Below, piece after piece: positions 16,320 to 23,070 of a stretch of DNA of 64,000 nucleotides (the first letter of the stretch is position 1; each line of letters opens with the position of its first letter). The position numbers and the translations under genes were made by a program. The stretch comes from Albirhodobacter sp048262715 (GTDB lineage: Bacteria; Pseudomonadota; Alphaproteobacteria; Rhodobacterales; Rhodobacteraceae): the NCBI GenBank assembly GCA_048262715.1, contig JBLXEV010000015.1:1-64000 (forward strand). The letters run 5' to 3'. Below the pieces are notes generated by a model. The model had not been told where the DNA came from and ran no database searches. It saw nothing but the letters and a program-made list of their open reading frames with translations.

Positions 16320-16601
16320 ATGCACGACGACTTCACCCGAACGGACACGCGGCCCATGCGCCGTGTGGAGGAGACCGCTCGGGATAGGAATTCAGCGAAC
16401 AGCACCGCGCAGGCGCTGGCCGAGGTGGACGCGATCCGCACGGCGCTTGTCGCCATGCTCGCATCCGCGCCGCGCGCCTTGCGGCTGATCGTGGCGCAGG
16501 ATCTGGCCGAGGCGGAAGCGCGTGACCGCGAAACACCCGCGCTCAAGGCGAATGCCGAGGCGGGTGCGGCGCTGCGCGGGCTGATCGAGGCATTGGGATG
16601 A
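16320..16601 (+). CDS. small helical phage protein, unknown function
   Basis: A 93-aa protein transcribed against its neighbours. The ATG at 16320 has a strong purine-rich site (GGAGAGGGAGAA) just upstream. The N-terminus is Arg/Thr/Asp-rich and the rest is one long Ala/Leu/Glu helix region (AQALAEVDAIRTALVAMLAS), suggesting a coiled coil. It converges with the gene ending at 16606, with only 4 bases between stops. No family is recognised. Confidence 0.55.
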   Translation: MHDDFTRTDTRPMRRVEETARDRNSANSTAQALAEVDAIRTALVAMLASAPRALRLIVAQDLAEAEARDRETPALKANAEAGAALRGLIEALG

Positions 16602-16605
16602 CGGC

Positions 16606-16875
16606 TCATGTGCGCGGCCCTGCCCGATCGGAAACGAAGAACGCTTCGAGGTCAGGCGAACAATCCGGTGCCTTGCCGCGCCCTTTGGAGGCCTCGGCCA
16701 GCTCACGCACTTGGCGCGCGAGGAAATCAACCCGCGCAATCATCCGCTCGAGATCCCGCGCGAGGTCAGAGGCCAACGCAGCAGCCGCATCCGCGCGGGC
16801 GCGCAGTGCTTTCGCCTCTTCGGCAGTCATTGCGGGCGGCGCTGAGTGGCGCGACAGGAGGGAGAGAAGGCCCAT
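16606..16875 (-). CDS. small phage protein with coiled-coil region
   Basis: An 89-aa protein. ATG 16875 has GGAGG upstream and follows the Cro-like stop by one base. Residues 16-60 (MTAEEAKALRARADAAAALA, then DLERMIARVDFLARQVRELA) form an amphipathic heptad-like helix. It is not recognised, and is probably expressed together with the Cro-like gene. Confidence 0.6.
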   Translation of the reverse strand: MGLLSLLSRHSAPPAMTAEEAKALRARADAAAALASDLARDLERMIARVDFLARQVRELAEASKGRGKAPDCSPDLEAFFVSDRAGPRT

Positions 16876-16876
16876 G

Positions 16877-17095
16877 CTAGGAGGCCTCCGATACTTGTGC
16901 ACATGTAACGTCAGGCGGGTTCGCCGCGATATGGGCGCGGATGCGATCAGCGACGGCCATCGTCGGACTAGACGAGCCGTCCTTCCACTTTCCCCACTGT
17001 CCCCAGTTTGCGCCAATCACTGTGCGCAGCAACTTTTGTGGAGCAATGCCCAACTCGGCACAGTGTGTTTCGATTTCAAAGATGAGCTGTTCCAT
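16877..17095 (-). CDS. Cro-like helix-turn-helix regulator
   Basis: A 72-aa protein, the first gene leftward from the repressor operators. It contains IAPQKLLRTVIGANWGQWGKWKDG, with the helix-turn-helix layout of small Cro/YdaS-type phage proteins. There is almost no leader: a TATTAT -10-like box on the minus strand ends 5 bases before the ATG, so the mRNA may be leaderless. It would be turned on when the CI-like repressor is lost and would compete for the shared operators. Confidence 0.6.
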   Translation of the reverse strand: MEQLIFEIETHCAELGIAPQKLLRTVIGANWGQWGKWKDGSSSPTMAVADRIRAHIAANPPDVTCAQVSEAS

Positions 17096-17107
17096 GTCGG
17101 ATAATAT

Positions 17108-17144
17108 GGGGAAGTTCCCCCATTATGACAAGGGGAACTTCCCC
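17108..17144. promoter_or_regulatory. two repressor operators between cro-like and cI-like genes
   Basis: GGGGAAGTTCCCC (17108-17120) and GGGGAACTTCCCC (17132-17144) are each a 6+1+6 palindrome, and each is the reverse complement of the other, with centres 24 bases apart. They lie in the divergent region and overlap the probable leftward promoter. The same motif occurs twice at 21141-21180. A second palindrome, TGCAATG-n7-CATTGCA, lies at 17159-17179 just before the repressor start. Confidence 0.8.
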
Positions 17145-17180
17145 ATCGTGCGAAATTTTGCAATGGGATATCCATTGCAT

Positions 17181-17840
17181 ATGCAAAAGAAGAACCTAGA
17201 CGCCTTCGTGCGCGGCCTCAAAATCATCATGGATGCGGAAGGGGTCAAGATGAAGCCCCTTTCCGAAGCAGCAGGCATGAGCGAAACGGGCGTGAAGGAT
17301 CTGATCCGTTTTGGATCATCTCCGAAGGTCTCGAACGCGGTCGAGCTCGCACGTGTCCTCAATCGATCACTTGATGAGATCGTCGCCATTGGAGAATCTG
17401 GCGTTTTTACCGCCAGTGGAAAACTTGTCTCGATAGCTGTACCGGGGCGCGCAGGCGCAGGGGCGGAAGTCCACCTAGTAGACGATTATGCCAAAGGCGA
17501 TGGCCTCTTCCATGTAGAATGCCCGCCCCAGCTATCCCCGCGCGGCGTTGTGGCCGTTGAGGTCGAGGGCAACAGCATGGAACCTGCCTACGCCGAGGGC
17601 GATCTGCTATTCTACAGCCGCGATGCCTTGGGGGTGCCAACCGAAGCAATTGGGCGCATGTGCATCGTCGCAGATGAGGCAGGTCGTGTCTGGGTTAAAC
17701 AGGTGAAGTCAGGAACCGAGGCGGGGCTGTTCAACCTGCTCTCAATCAACCCTACAGGCACTAACATGCACGACGTCCGCCTCAAATGGGCTGCACCTGT
17801 GAAGCTTCACTTACCTAGGGAATTTGTTAGGAAAGTATGA
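17181..17840 (+). CDS. CI/LexA-like prophage repressor (XRE HTH + S24 peptidase)
   Basis: A 219-aa protein from ATG 17181; a start 18 bases upstream is also possible. Residues 5-70 are an XRE-type helix-turn-helix (LSEAAGMSETGVKDLIRFGSSPKVSNAVELARVLNRS, in parts). Residues 85-215 are an S24/LexA-like self-cleavage domain with GNSMEPAYAEGD (Ser132) and WVKQVK (Lys173); Ala-Gly pairs at 91-94 are the candidate cleavage site. It should hold the prophage silent by binding the GGGGAA-n-TTCCCC operators and be inactivated by RecA filaments after DNA damage. Confidence 0.88.
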   Translation: MQKKNLDAFVRGLKIIMDAEGVKMKPLSEAAGMSETGVKDLIRFGSSPKVSNAVELARVLNRSLDEIVAIGESGVFTASGKLVSIAVPGRAGAGAEVHLVDDYAKGDGLFHVECPPQLSPRGVVAVEVEGNSMEPAYAEGDLLFYSRDALGVPTEAIGRMCIVADEAGRVWVKQVKSGTEAGLFNLLSINPTGTNMHDVRLKWAAPVKLHLPREFVRKV

Positions 17841-18091
17841 CGAATTCCAGCCGCTGCAGAAACACATGTGGCAGCAATTCGCCATAAGATGGATGGCGGA
17901 AAAATTCAGCCAAGAAGCGTGAAAATACAAGCACTGCAGACCTTCGCAACGCTTAGACCAAATGCCTGACATGCGGGACCTTCCTGCCGTTCGCTGCGCT
18001 CGCGCAATCCGTGCTCCGCCTGCGAGTACCTTCGATAGGAAGGGCGGAGAGCGGGCATTCGCTGCAGCCAGGGCGAACGGCAGCAGAGCGC
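17841..18091. other. gene-free segment after the repressor
   Basis: No credible gene is seen in these 251 bases. The part at 17982-18075 (TTCGCTGCGCTCGCGC and similar text) looks like the degenerate intergenic repeat text common in Rhodobacteraceae; a related stretch recurs at 20880-20915. It marks the left border of the accessory island. Confidence 0.4.
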
Positions 18092-18349
18092 ACGAAAGTG
18101 GCCTTGCACCAGCGCATTGCCCACGGTGAAACTATCCTGTTTTCGGAAGACCTGTCCGGGGATTATTTCGACCAGATACGCGCCGAACGGCTGGTGACAA
18201 AGTTCAACCGGGGCCGCCCCATGCGGGTTTGGGAGGTGATTTCAGGCCGCCGGAACGAGGCGCTGGATACGCTCGCCTATTCCTACGCGGCGCGGCAGCT
18301 TGTAGGGCTGGACATGGAACGCCGGGAAAGCGATCTTATGCGTAAGTAA
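18092..18349 (+). pseudogene. C-terminal remnant of a GpA-type terminase large subunit
   Basis: The last 80 or so codons of this frame read as the end of a large terminase: HQRIAHGETILFSEDLSGDYFDQI, then VTKFNRGRPMRVWE and RRNEALDTLAYSYAARQLVG. The R-N-E-A-L-D-x-x-x-Y segment is the standard C-terminal signature of GpA family nuclease domains. No ATPase domain exists upstream in any frame. It lies on the plus strand, opposite to the functional TerL (7321-9483), and differs in sequence from that protein's end, so it comes from another phage. It probably has no function. Confidence 0.75.
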
Positions 18350-18481
18350 GGACGGGCCGAAAAAGGCCCCTGTGGTTGTTAAGTCCGCGCGGCTAGAACG
18401 GCGCTGAAAGCCAGATGTAGCTTCACTTGCAGCCGACTATCTGCGAAGAAGGATGTTAGGAGAGTTGGCCCGGAAGTAATT

Positions 18482-18874
18482 ATGTCGAATGAAGTTACAT
18501 TAAGCGATGAAACGCTGGCCGGTTTCAGCCAGCCAGCAAAAGACCGCTTGCGCGCGGCCACAGCTGAATACCTAGAGGAACTGATATCCGAATGTTATCG
18601 CCTCGAAGCAAGTATGAACTCCGATAATGGTCCTGCCGAAATAACTCAGGGAATGGTCAATGACGCGGTGGTTTTCAAGAAACGACTACCGACCAAAAAG
18701 AAAGGGAGAATTTGGAGAGTGGTAACCCGAATAGCGGCGTCAATCTTGCCATTATTGGTCGGTTTCTTCTTCAATTCGGATAAGTTGACCGAAGGCAACA
18801 ACCTCGTGCTTTTTGCCTTGCTTCTAGTTGTGACTGCGGTGGTTATCACCGTGTCCGTTCTCATGGATGTATAA
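18482..18874 (+). CDS. small membrane protein with histone-fold-like N-terminal region
   Basis: A 130-aa protein. Residues 10-70 form two or three helices reading DRLRAATAEYLEELISECYR and later GPAEITQGMVNDAV, a pattern like the helix-loop-helix of histone-fold (HMf/DUF1931-like) domains, where a central helix is followed by an I-T-x-x-x-V-x-x-A helix. Residues 66-78 are a Lys/Arg patch, and two membrane helices follow at about 81-97 and 108-127. The gene overlaps the next one by 8 bases. Base composition is clearly AT-richer than the surrounding phage. The histone-fold reading is by eye only. Confidence 0.7.
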   Translation: MSNEVTLSDETLAGFSQPAKDRLRAATAEYLEELISECYRLEASMNSDNGPAEITQGMVNDAVVFKKRLPTKKKGRIWRVVTRIAASILPLLVGFFFNSDKLTEGNNLVLFALLLVVTAVVITVSVLMDV

Positions 18875-19493
18875 GATGCCTTTTAGCGATTCAGATGATC
18901 TTAGAATGGCGCTGGCTGAACAAGAGATGCTCCGCCAAAAATTGCGCAAGCGGTCCTCGATGGAACTCATTCTTAAGGTCTACGCTTTCGCGGGGGCATT
19001 GACGGCCCTTTTCGGAGTGTTCTACGTCGCGTATATTCTTTTGGACATTGATCTCTCTCGCGAAGTGCAAATGGGGATGCTGATAGCGTTTTCTGGCGCT
19101 GTGATGTCAGTTGTGTCTTTGTTCGGCATTTCATACCTTCGCGACCGCACCAAGCACTTGTCTCTCGAACAGTCTGACGAGATCATGAAGCTTGCGCTAA
19201 TTAATGAGTGGGCACAGTTTGAGAATATCGCGCGGTCTGTTTCTCATGTCAGCAAGAAAGACCCGAAATATTTTTCGGTTCGCAACCTTCTTGAAAGTCT
19301 TAAAATAGATCGGAAGATCGACGACCGCGATTTTCGCGCTCTGCTGACCGCGTTAGAGTTGCGGAATAGGATTGTCCACGGGGTTGATGCCTACAGCATT
19401 GAAGCGTCAGAAGTTGAATACGTTTCAAATCTTTTGCGGAGCATTGTTTCTCGCCTTGAGGATAGCGGTTCGTCGAAAGAAACCGCATCCTAA
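18867..19493 (+). CDS. 2TM protein with HEPN-like C-terminal domain
   Basis: A 208-aa protein translated from within the end of its partner (a later ATG at 18876 is also possible). After a charged N-terminal helix come two membrane helices at about 33-60 and 69-90. The cytosolic part (95-208) is all-helical and contains ALELRNRIVHG, an R-x4-H motif (Arg166, His171) as found in HEPN ribonucleases and HEPN-like partner domains. A SLATT-like 2TM effector with a helical tail is an alternative. A membrane-anchored RNase or pore-type effector working with the upstream protein is inference. Confidence 0.7.
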   Translation: MYKMPFSDSDDLRMALAEQEMLRQKLRKRSSMELILKVYAFAGALTALFGVFYVAYILLDIDLSREVQMGMLIAFSGAVMSVVSLFGISYLRDRTKHLSLEQSDEIMKLALINEWAQFENIARSVSHVSKKDPKYFSVRNLLESLKIDRKIDDRDFRALLTALELRNRIVHGVDAYSIEASEVEYVSNLLRSIVSRLEDSGSSKETAS

Positions 19494-20367
19494 ACAGGCA
19501 GCGCCCCGCGACCATCCCGGAGCGCCAGCACCTTGTTCAGCATGGCGGTAAACCCCGTATCGGAATCCATGTTGAATTACATCGCGACCTAGTGTCGTGT
19601 TTGGGTTGGAGCGGACGTTCTCCACGCGTTGTCTGAACGTCAGTCCCGGGCCGGAAGTGAAGGGCGGGTGCTTCTTCTCTCTCACCTAAGCATAAACACT
19701 CATGGAGTGTTTCACACTTCAGGCCGAGAAGTAAAAGCGCCAGGCTCTTTCGGCGAAAACGTCAGGTTGCAAATATAGCTGGCGAAGTAGCCGAGGCTAA
19801 AGTTTCCAATCAGATAGTTCAGTTCATTTCCCATAGGCAGTCCCCCGATCAATGACATCGGCCCAATGCCGAGTGTTCCTAGTGCGTAAAGGATGCCGGT
19901 CGACAGAAGCAAAACAGCGATTTTCGACTTGAGTTTATGACGTTTCCGGAACGGCGTTTCCGCCGAAAAAGCCCGGATGTTCTATGTGGGGCATGAAAAG
20001 CGCGCTTTCAAGTGGTGCGCCTACATCTAGGTACATAAAGTTAAGGCGCATCATCTACAGTGCTTCGGGCTTAAGCAAACCGTCGGCATGTTTAGTGTAA
20101 GGGGCCGCTGTGGGGCTTAAACCGGTCGCCCGACACAGAGGGCGCCAATGTCGGCTTAGGGCCGATCTTTCCGAGCCCTCTTTACTGCGGCTGCGAAATG
20201 CCGCGTCCGCCATCTTGGTTGAAATGGGCTCGGAGCGGACCTTTGCCGCGCGCTGCGCCATGGACTGGTTCGCGGACTTTTCTGCCTTTCGCCCGCTCGA
20301 CCTGAGTGTCCGTTAAACGTATAGACTGACCCTCAATTTTCCCGGCTCCAACTACGGAAAATCGTTT
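19494..20367. other. 874-base segment without a convincing gene
   Basis: The text is mixed and contains many stops. The part 20000-20320 reads like degenerate intergenic text seen in this family (GGGCTTAAACC, CGCGGACTTTTCTGCC). A possible small membrane ORF on the minus strand (19712-19912) is listed separately. No insertion sequence ends or terminal repeats were seen. It looks like scar sequence from repeated cargo exchange. Confidence 0.4.
19712..19912 (-). CDS. doubtful small membrane ORF or remnant
   Basis: 66 codons from a TTG (MLLSTGILYALGTLGIGPMS) with two hydrophobic stretches separated by a short loop and a polar end (LTFSPKEPGAFTSRPEV). The frame stays open about 22 codons upstream (FRKRHKLKSKIAVLLL) but has no ATG or GTG there. 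The composition is membrane-protein-like, so it may be a decayed gene. It has no recognised family and no ribosome-binding site. Confidence 0.25.
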   Translation of the reverse strand: MLLSTGILYALGTLGIGPMSLIGGLPMGNELNYLIGNFSLGYFASYICNLTFSPKEPGAFTSRPEV

Positions 20368-20832
20368 ATGGACGTAACAATTCGACAGGCAAAACACGAC
20401 GACGTCGAAGCCCTTACGATGCTGGCCATGGCATCCAAGCAGTCGAACGGTTACGACGATGCTTTCATGGCGGCATGTGCCGATGAATTGCGTGTGACAT
20501 CCGCCTCACTCGACGCCCACGAATACTGGGTGGCAGATAGTGGAACACCGTGCGGGTTCATTAGCCTCGAAGTCGATCCAGACGGACTCACTGGCATGAT
20601 CGGGTCGTTCTTCATAGCTCCCGGCTGGCAGAGGCGTGGCATCGGACGATTACTTTGGTCCACCGTGGAAGAGTTCGCGCGGAAAAAGGGCTTGAAGGTT
20701 CTTCGTCTCGATGCAGACCCGGAGGCGGAAGCATTCTATCGTGGGCTCGGATTCTCGACAGTCAATCGCGTGCCATCTGGCTCGATTCCCGGGCGGACAC
20801 TTCCGCATATGCAGATAGACTTGTCCGCATAA
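20368..20832 (+). CDS. GNAT family N-acetyltransferase
   Basis: A 154-aa protein with the full GNAT fold. The acetyl-CoA pyrophosphate loop QRRGIG is at 88-93, preceded by the strand MIGSFFIAPGW and followed by FYRGLGFSTVNRVPSG near the C-terminus. It transfers an acetyl group from acetyl-CoA to an amine; the substrate is unknown. It stands alone between noncoding segments inside the accessory island and is therefore probably cargo (moron). A terminator follows at 21062-21087. Confidence 0.85.
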   Translation: MDVTIRQAKHDDVEALTMLAMASKQSNGYDDAFMAACADELRVTSASLDAHEYWVADSGTPCGFISLEVDPDGLTGMIGSFFIAPGWQRRGIGRLLWSTVEEFARKKGLKVLRLDADPEAEAFYRGLGFSTVNRVPSGSIPGRTLPHMQIDLSA

Positions 20833-21061
20833 AAGCAGACATTCAGATGCCTTGCAGCATTCGGTAGTTTGGGCTCATTTCCGCCGTTCGCTGCGTTGTC
20901 CATGAGCGGCTGCTTTTGCAACTTTACCAGTCCTACTGATATCACGCGATTAATCGTCCTCTCGTTTGGTGGCATCGCATAGGAATTGTCAGCAGCATAG
21001 CGGCATTTCTACTTCTCGACATGATTCAATGGATTACTGCAGTATCGATGCTCACCCCCTA
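20833..21061. other. gene-free segment downstream of the acetyltransferase
   Basis: No gene is seen. CCGCCGTTCGCTGCG near 20880 matches the type of degenerate repeat text also present near 17990. The right border of the accessory island probably lies here, because the following terminator and operators belong to the phage early region. Confidence 0.4.
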
Positions 21062-21090
21062 GCCCCGCCCGATGCGGGGCCTTTTCGTTT
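21062..21090 (+). terminator. intrinsic terminator before the right operator locus
   Basis: GCCCCGC (21062-21068) and GCGGGGC (21074-21080) form a 7-bp stem with a 5-base loop, followed by CTTTTCGTTT. It insulates the rightward early operon from transcription of the cargo genes. Confidence 0.8.
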
Positions 21091-21107
21091 CTGATGAGGC
21101 GAACATA

Positions 21108-21122
21108 GACCGTCGTACGGTC
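21108..21122. promoter_or_regulatory. short palindrome GACCGT-n3-ACGGTC
   Basis: A perfect 6-bp inverted repeat with a 3-base centre, 18 bases before the first right-locus operator. It could be a binding site for a second regulator; nothing else supports this. Confidence 0.35.
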
Positions 21123-21140
21123 TCAATGCAATCTAAAATG

Positions 21141-21180
21141 GGGGAATTTCCCCTTTTTGGTTTACAAGGGGAAACTCCCC
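21141..21180. promoter_or_regulatory. two repressor operators at the rightward early promoter
   Basis: GGGGAATTTCCCC (21141-21153) and GGGGAAACTCCCC (21168-21180) match the operators at 17108-17144, with centres 27 bases apart. The second one lies exactly inside the 17-base spacer of the promoter at 21161-21189. Binding by the CI-like repressor would directly block RNA polymerase. Confidence 0.8.
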
Positions 21181-21189
21181 CATTATTGT
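21161..21189 (+). promoter_or_regulatory. probable rightward early promoter
   Basis: TTTACA (21161-21166), 17 bases, then TATTGT (21184-21189) gives a good sigma70-type match. The spacer holds an operator. Transcription would start near 21196, just before the leader ORF at 21210, and run to the integrase. Confidence 0.65.
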
Positions 21190-21209
21190 CTCTCTCATCG
21201 GAGCGACAC

Positions 21210-21260
21210 ATGAGCCTCCGCACCAGTTCCCGAGTGCCGCGATACCTGCACCTCGGATAA
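21210..21260 (+). CDS. 16-aa leader peptide
   Basis: ATG at 21210 has GGAG 9 bases upstream and encodes MSLRTSSRVPRYLHLG, followed by TAA. It is the first ORF after the early promoter, and an intrinsic terminator begins 3 bases after its stop. It contains three Arg codons, one of them CGA, and a second CGA precedes Tyr. A translation-coupled attenuator is a plausible role. Confidence 0.5.
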   Translation: MSLRTSSRVPRYLHLG

Positions 21261-21263
21261 CTG

Positions 21264-21299
21264 CCCCAGCGGTGATCTCTTCCCCCGCTGGGGCCTTTT
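21264..21299 (+). terminator. intrinsic terminator / attenuator after the leader ORF
   Basis: CCCCAGC (21264-21270) and GCTGGGG (21287-21293) form a stem with a 16-base loop followed by CCTTTTC. It lies between the promoter and the first full gene, so the operon needs read-through (antitermination or ribosome effect) for expression. Confidence 0.7.
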
Positions 21300-21313
21300 C
21301 ACCGGAGGCCCAA

Positions 21314-21589
21314 ATGCACCCGACCAACAATTTCTGCCGCACATTCGGCACCCGCGCCGAGCTGATCGCCCTCACCGACCTGCGCAAGAAGCGCGACGCC
21401 GCGCTCGAAATCGCCCGCGCCACGATGCTGAGCCGCAACCCGACGCCCAATCAGCTCACCGCCGCCTGCGATATCCTTATCCACTACGGTGATCACGCCG
21501 ACGCCGCCCGCGCCGAATTGCTCTGCGCCCGCATCCGCCGCGATTTCCGCACCGCTGCAACGCCCCTCACCCAAGGCGGTGCTGCATGA
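21314..21589 (+). CDS. phage early protein, unknown function
   Basis: A 91-aa protein from ATG 21314, which has GGAGG upstream. It starts MHPTNNFCRTFGTRAELIAL and is helical, with an NPTPNQLTAACDILIHYGDH middle. It is not recognised. It is the first real gene of the rightward operon and overlaps the next gene by 4 bases (ATGA), so it may be an antiterminator or host-takeover factor; there is no direct evidence for this. Confidence 0.6.
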   Translation: MHPTNNFCRTFGTRAELIALTDLRKKRDAALEIARATMLSRNPTPNQLTAACDILIHYGDHADAARAELLCARIRRDFRTAATPLTQGGAA

Positions 21590-21858
21590 GCCGCGCCCCA
21601 CTATTCAATGCCCCCAAGACAGGCACTGCCATGATCGGCGCGCTCCAAAGCAGCGATCCCGAACAGTTCAAGCCTATTGTTGTGGCTATGCTGTTTGCAT
21701 TGGCCCGCTACGGCAAGATCAACGACCAAGACGCAGCGGCGGTCGGGGCGATGAACACCTTCGCGCAAGCGCTGGCCGATCCCCACCATGAAAGCCTTGA
21801 TGACCTGCGCGCAGATCCATCCCAAGGGCCATCAGCGCGTGCGGAGCGGACTGCATGA
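21586..21858 (+). CDS. phage early protein, unknown function
   Basis: A 90-aa protein coupled by ATGA overlaps at both ends. The middle (FKPIVVAMLFALARYGKI) is hydrophobic enough for a buried helix. The C-terminus is charged and probably loose (DLRADPSQGPSARAER). No family is recognised. Confidence 0.55.
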   Translation: MSRAPLFNAPKTGTAMIGALQSSDPEQFKPIVVAMLFALARYGKINDQDAAAVGAMNTFAQALADPHHESLDDLRADPSQGPSARAERTA

Positions 21859-21977
21859 TCGTGCACCTTTACACCCCCGAAGCCAGCGCCGCGATGAATG
21901 CCGCCCTCGGCGCGGCGATCCTCGCCCGCATCATGGCCGAGGCCAACGCGCAGGCCGCGCAGGCGGTGGCGCAATGA
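21855..21977 (+). CDS. 40-aa phage peptide
   Basis: ATG overlaps the previous stop (ATGA), and the stop overlaps the next ATG. It encodes MIVHLYTPEASAAMNAALGA followed by an Ala-rich helix. Conservation cannot be tested here, but the unbroken chain of overlaps supports translation. Confidence 0.5.
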   Translation: MIVHLYTPEASAAMNAALGAAILARIMAEANAQAAQAVAQ

Positions 21978-22012
21978 CCACCGCCCTCATCATGATTGGA
22001 TTTGACCAATGA
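21974..22012 (+). CDS. 12-aa micro-ORF in a coupled chain
   Basis: ATGA overlap with the ORF before it and with the one after it. It encodes MTTALIMIGFDQ, short and hydrophobic. It may exist only to carry ribosomes to the next start. Confidence 0.35.
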   Translation: MTTALIMIGFDQ

Positions 22013-22245
22013 CCAAACTTAGCAGCTTAGATGATCACCTGTTCTCCGCGCTCGATCGCTTGAAAGATACCAAACTCGATGCCGAAACTCTGGACGCCGA
22101 GGTCCAGCGCGCCGGCGCGATCGTGGATCTGGCAGACCAAGTGATCCAGAACAACAAGCTCAAGATCGAGGCGGCGAAACTCTTCGCCAGCCACGGCGCG
22201 CAGGTCTTGCCGATGCTCCCGCAGATTGGCGGGGCCGAGAAATGA
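22009..22245 (+). CDS. phage early protein, unknown function
   Basis: A 78-aa helical protein (MTKLSSLDDHLFSALDRLKD) with a central Asp/Leu/Ala heptad-like region and VLPMLPQIGG near the end. It may be a coiled-coil dimer. It starts in a TGACC context at the stop of the micro-ORF and overlaps the HNH gene by 4 bases. Confidence 0.6.
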   Translation: MTKLSSLDDHLFSALDRLKDTKLDAETLDAEVQRAGAIVDLADQVIQNNKLKIEAAKLFASHGAQVLPMLPQIGGAEK

Positions 22246-22889
22246 AGGGCGTTCGCATCAGCTATTCGGTGGAGGAACTGGCGTGGATCAAGGCCCACTG
22301 CACCGAGCCCCGCGCCGAGGCTTATGCAAAATTTCGCAAGGCATTCGGGCGAGAGGACGTGCAATTTCATAACTTCCATTCCCTGTGCAAGCGCAACGGC
22401 TGGCACACGGGGCGCAACGGACGGTTTGTGAAAGGTCAGGTATCCCTTACCAAGGGCAAGCCGATGCCGTCGCACCCGAACACCGCCAAGACACAGTTCA
22501 AGTCGGGAACGGTTCCAGCGAACCTCCTGCCAATGTGGTCAGAGCGCATGACCAAAGATGGCTACATCGAGATGAAAGTCCCGCGCGTGAACCCGCACAC
22601 GGGTCACAAAACGCGCTTCATGCACAAGCACCGCTACCTCTGGGAACAGGCCAATGGCCCGCTAGAGGCTGGCATGGTTCTGAAATCTCGGGATGGGAAC
22701 AAGCTCAACACAGCGCCCGAGAACTGGGTGACAGTTCCGCGCGCCATCCTGCCCCGCCTCAATGGACGTTTCGGGCGCGATTACGACGCCGCTCCCGCCG
22801 AGTTGAAGCCCGCCATCATGGCAGTGTCCATGCTCGAGCACGAGGCGCGGACAATCAAAAAGCAATCGAAAGAGGCCCGCAATGGCTGA
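22242..22889 (+). CDS. phage HNH endonuclease
   Basis: A 215-aa protein. The C-terminal half carries an HNH motif in the form HKHRYLWEQANGPLEAGMVL then DGNKLNTAPENW, typical of phage HNH proteins. The N-terminal 60 residues (YSVEELAWIKAH, FHNFHSLCKRNGW) look like a helix-turn-helix DNA-binding part. It would cut or nick DNA, either as a homing-type enzyme or in recombination. It is coupled to its neighbours by overlaps, so it appears stably integrated in the operon. Confidence 0.85.
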   Translation: MKGVRISYSVEELAWIKAHCTEPRAEAYAKFRKAFGREDVQFHNFHSLCKRNGWHTGRNGRFVKGQVSLTKGKPMPSHPNTAKTQFKSGTVPANLLPMWSERMTKDGYIEMKVPRVNPHTGHKTRFMHKHRYLWEQANGPLEAGMVLKSRDGNKLNTAPENWVTVPRAILPRLNGRFGRDYDAAPAELKPAIMAVSMLEHEARTIKKQSKEARNG

Positions 22890-23070
22890 CCCTTGCCCTA
22901 CCCGCGCTCTCATGCGCAGCCACGACCACCGCGCCATCGCCGCCCGCTGTGTGCGCGCCGAGGGCATGCTCAAAGCCGAGATCGATGCCCGTGAGGCACT
23001 GGAGGCTGAGAACCGCCTTCTACGCGGCCAGCTCGCCGCGGTGCTTGGCCCTAAGAGGGAGGTGGCGTGA
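22882..23070 (+). CDS. small phage protein, unknown function
   Basis: 62 aa with an Arg-rich N-terminal part and a coiled-coil-like end (KAEIDAREALEAENRLLRGQ). It overlaps the HNH gene by 8 bases and shares the TGATG junction with the next gene. It is not recognised. Confidence 0.5.
   Translation: MADPCPTRALMRSHDHRAIAARCVRAEGMLKAEIDAREALEAENRLLRGQLAAVLGPKREVA

Noticed and set aside
16172..16609. 145-codon minus frame over the small gene at 16320
   Set aside because: Ser/Arg/Ala low-complexity text and no SD. The plus-strand frame has a strong SD and helical protein-like sequence.
19496..19572. 25-codon minus ORF at the end of the HEPN-like gene
   Set aside because: Short, no SD, and no neighbours in the same direction. 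It is probably chance or a gene scar.
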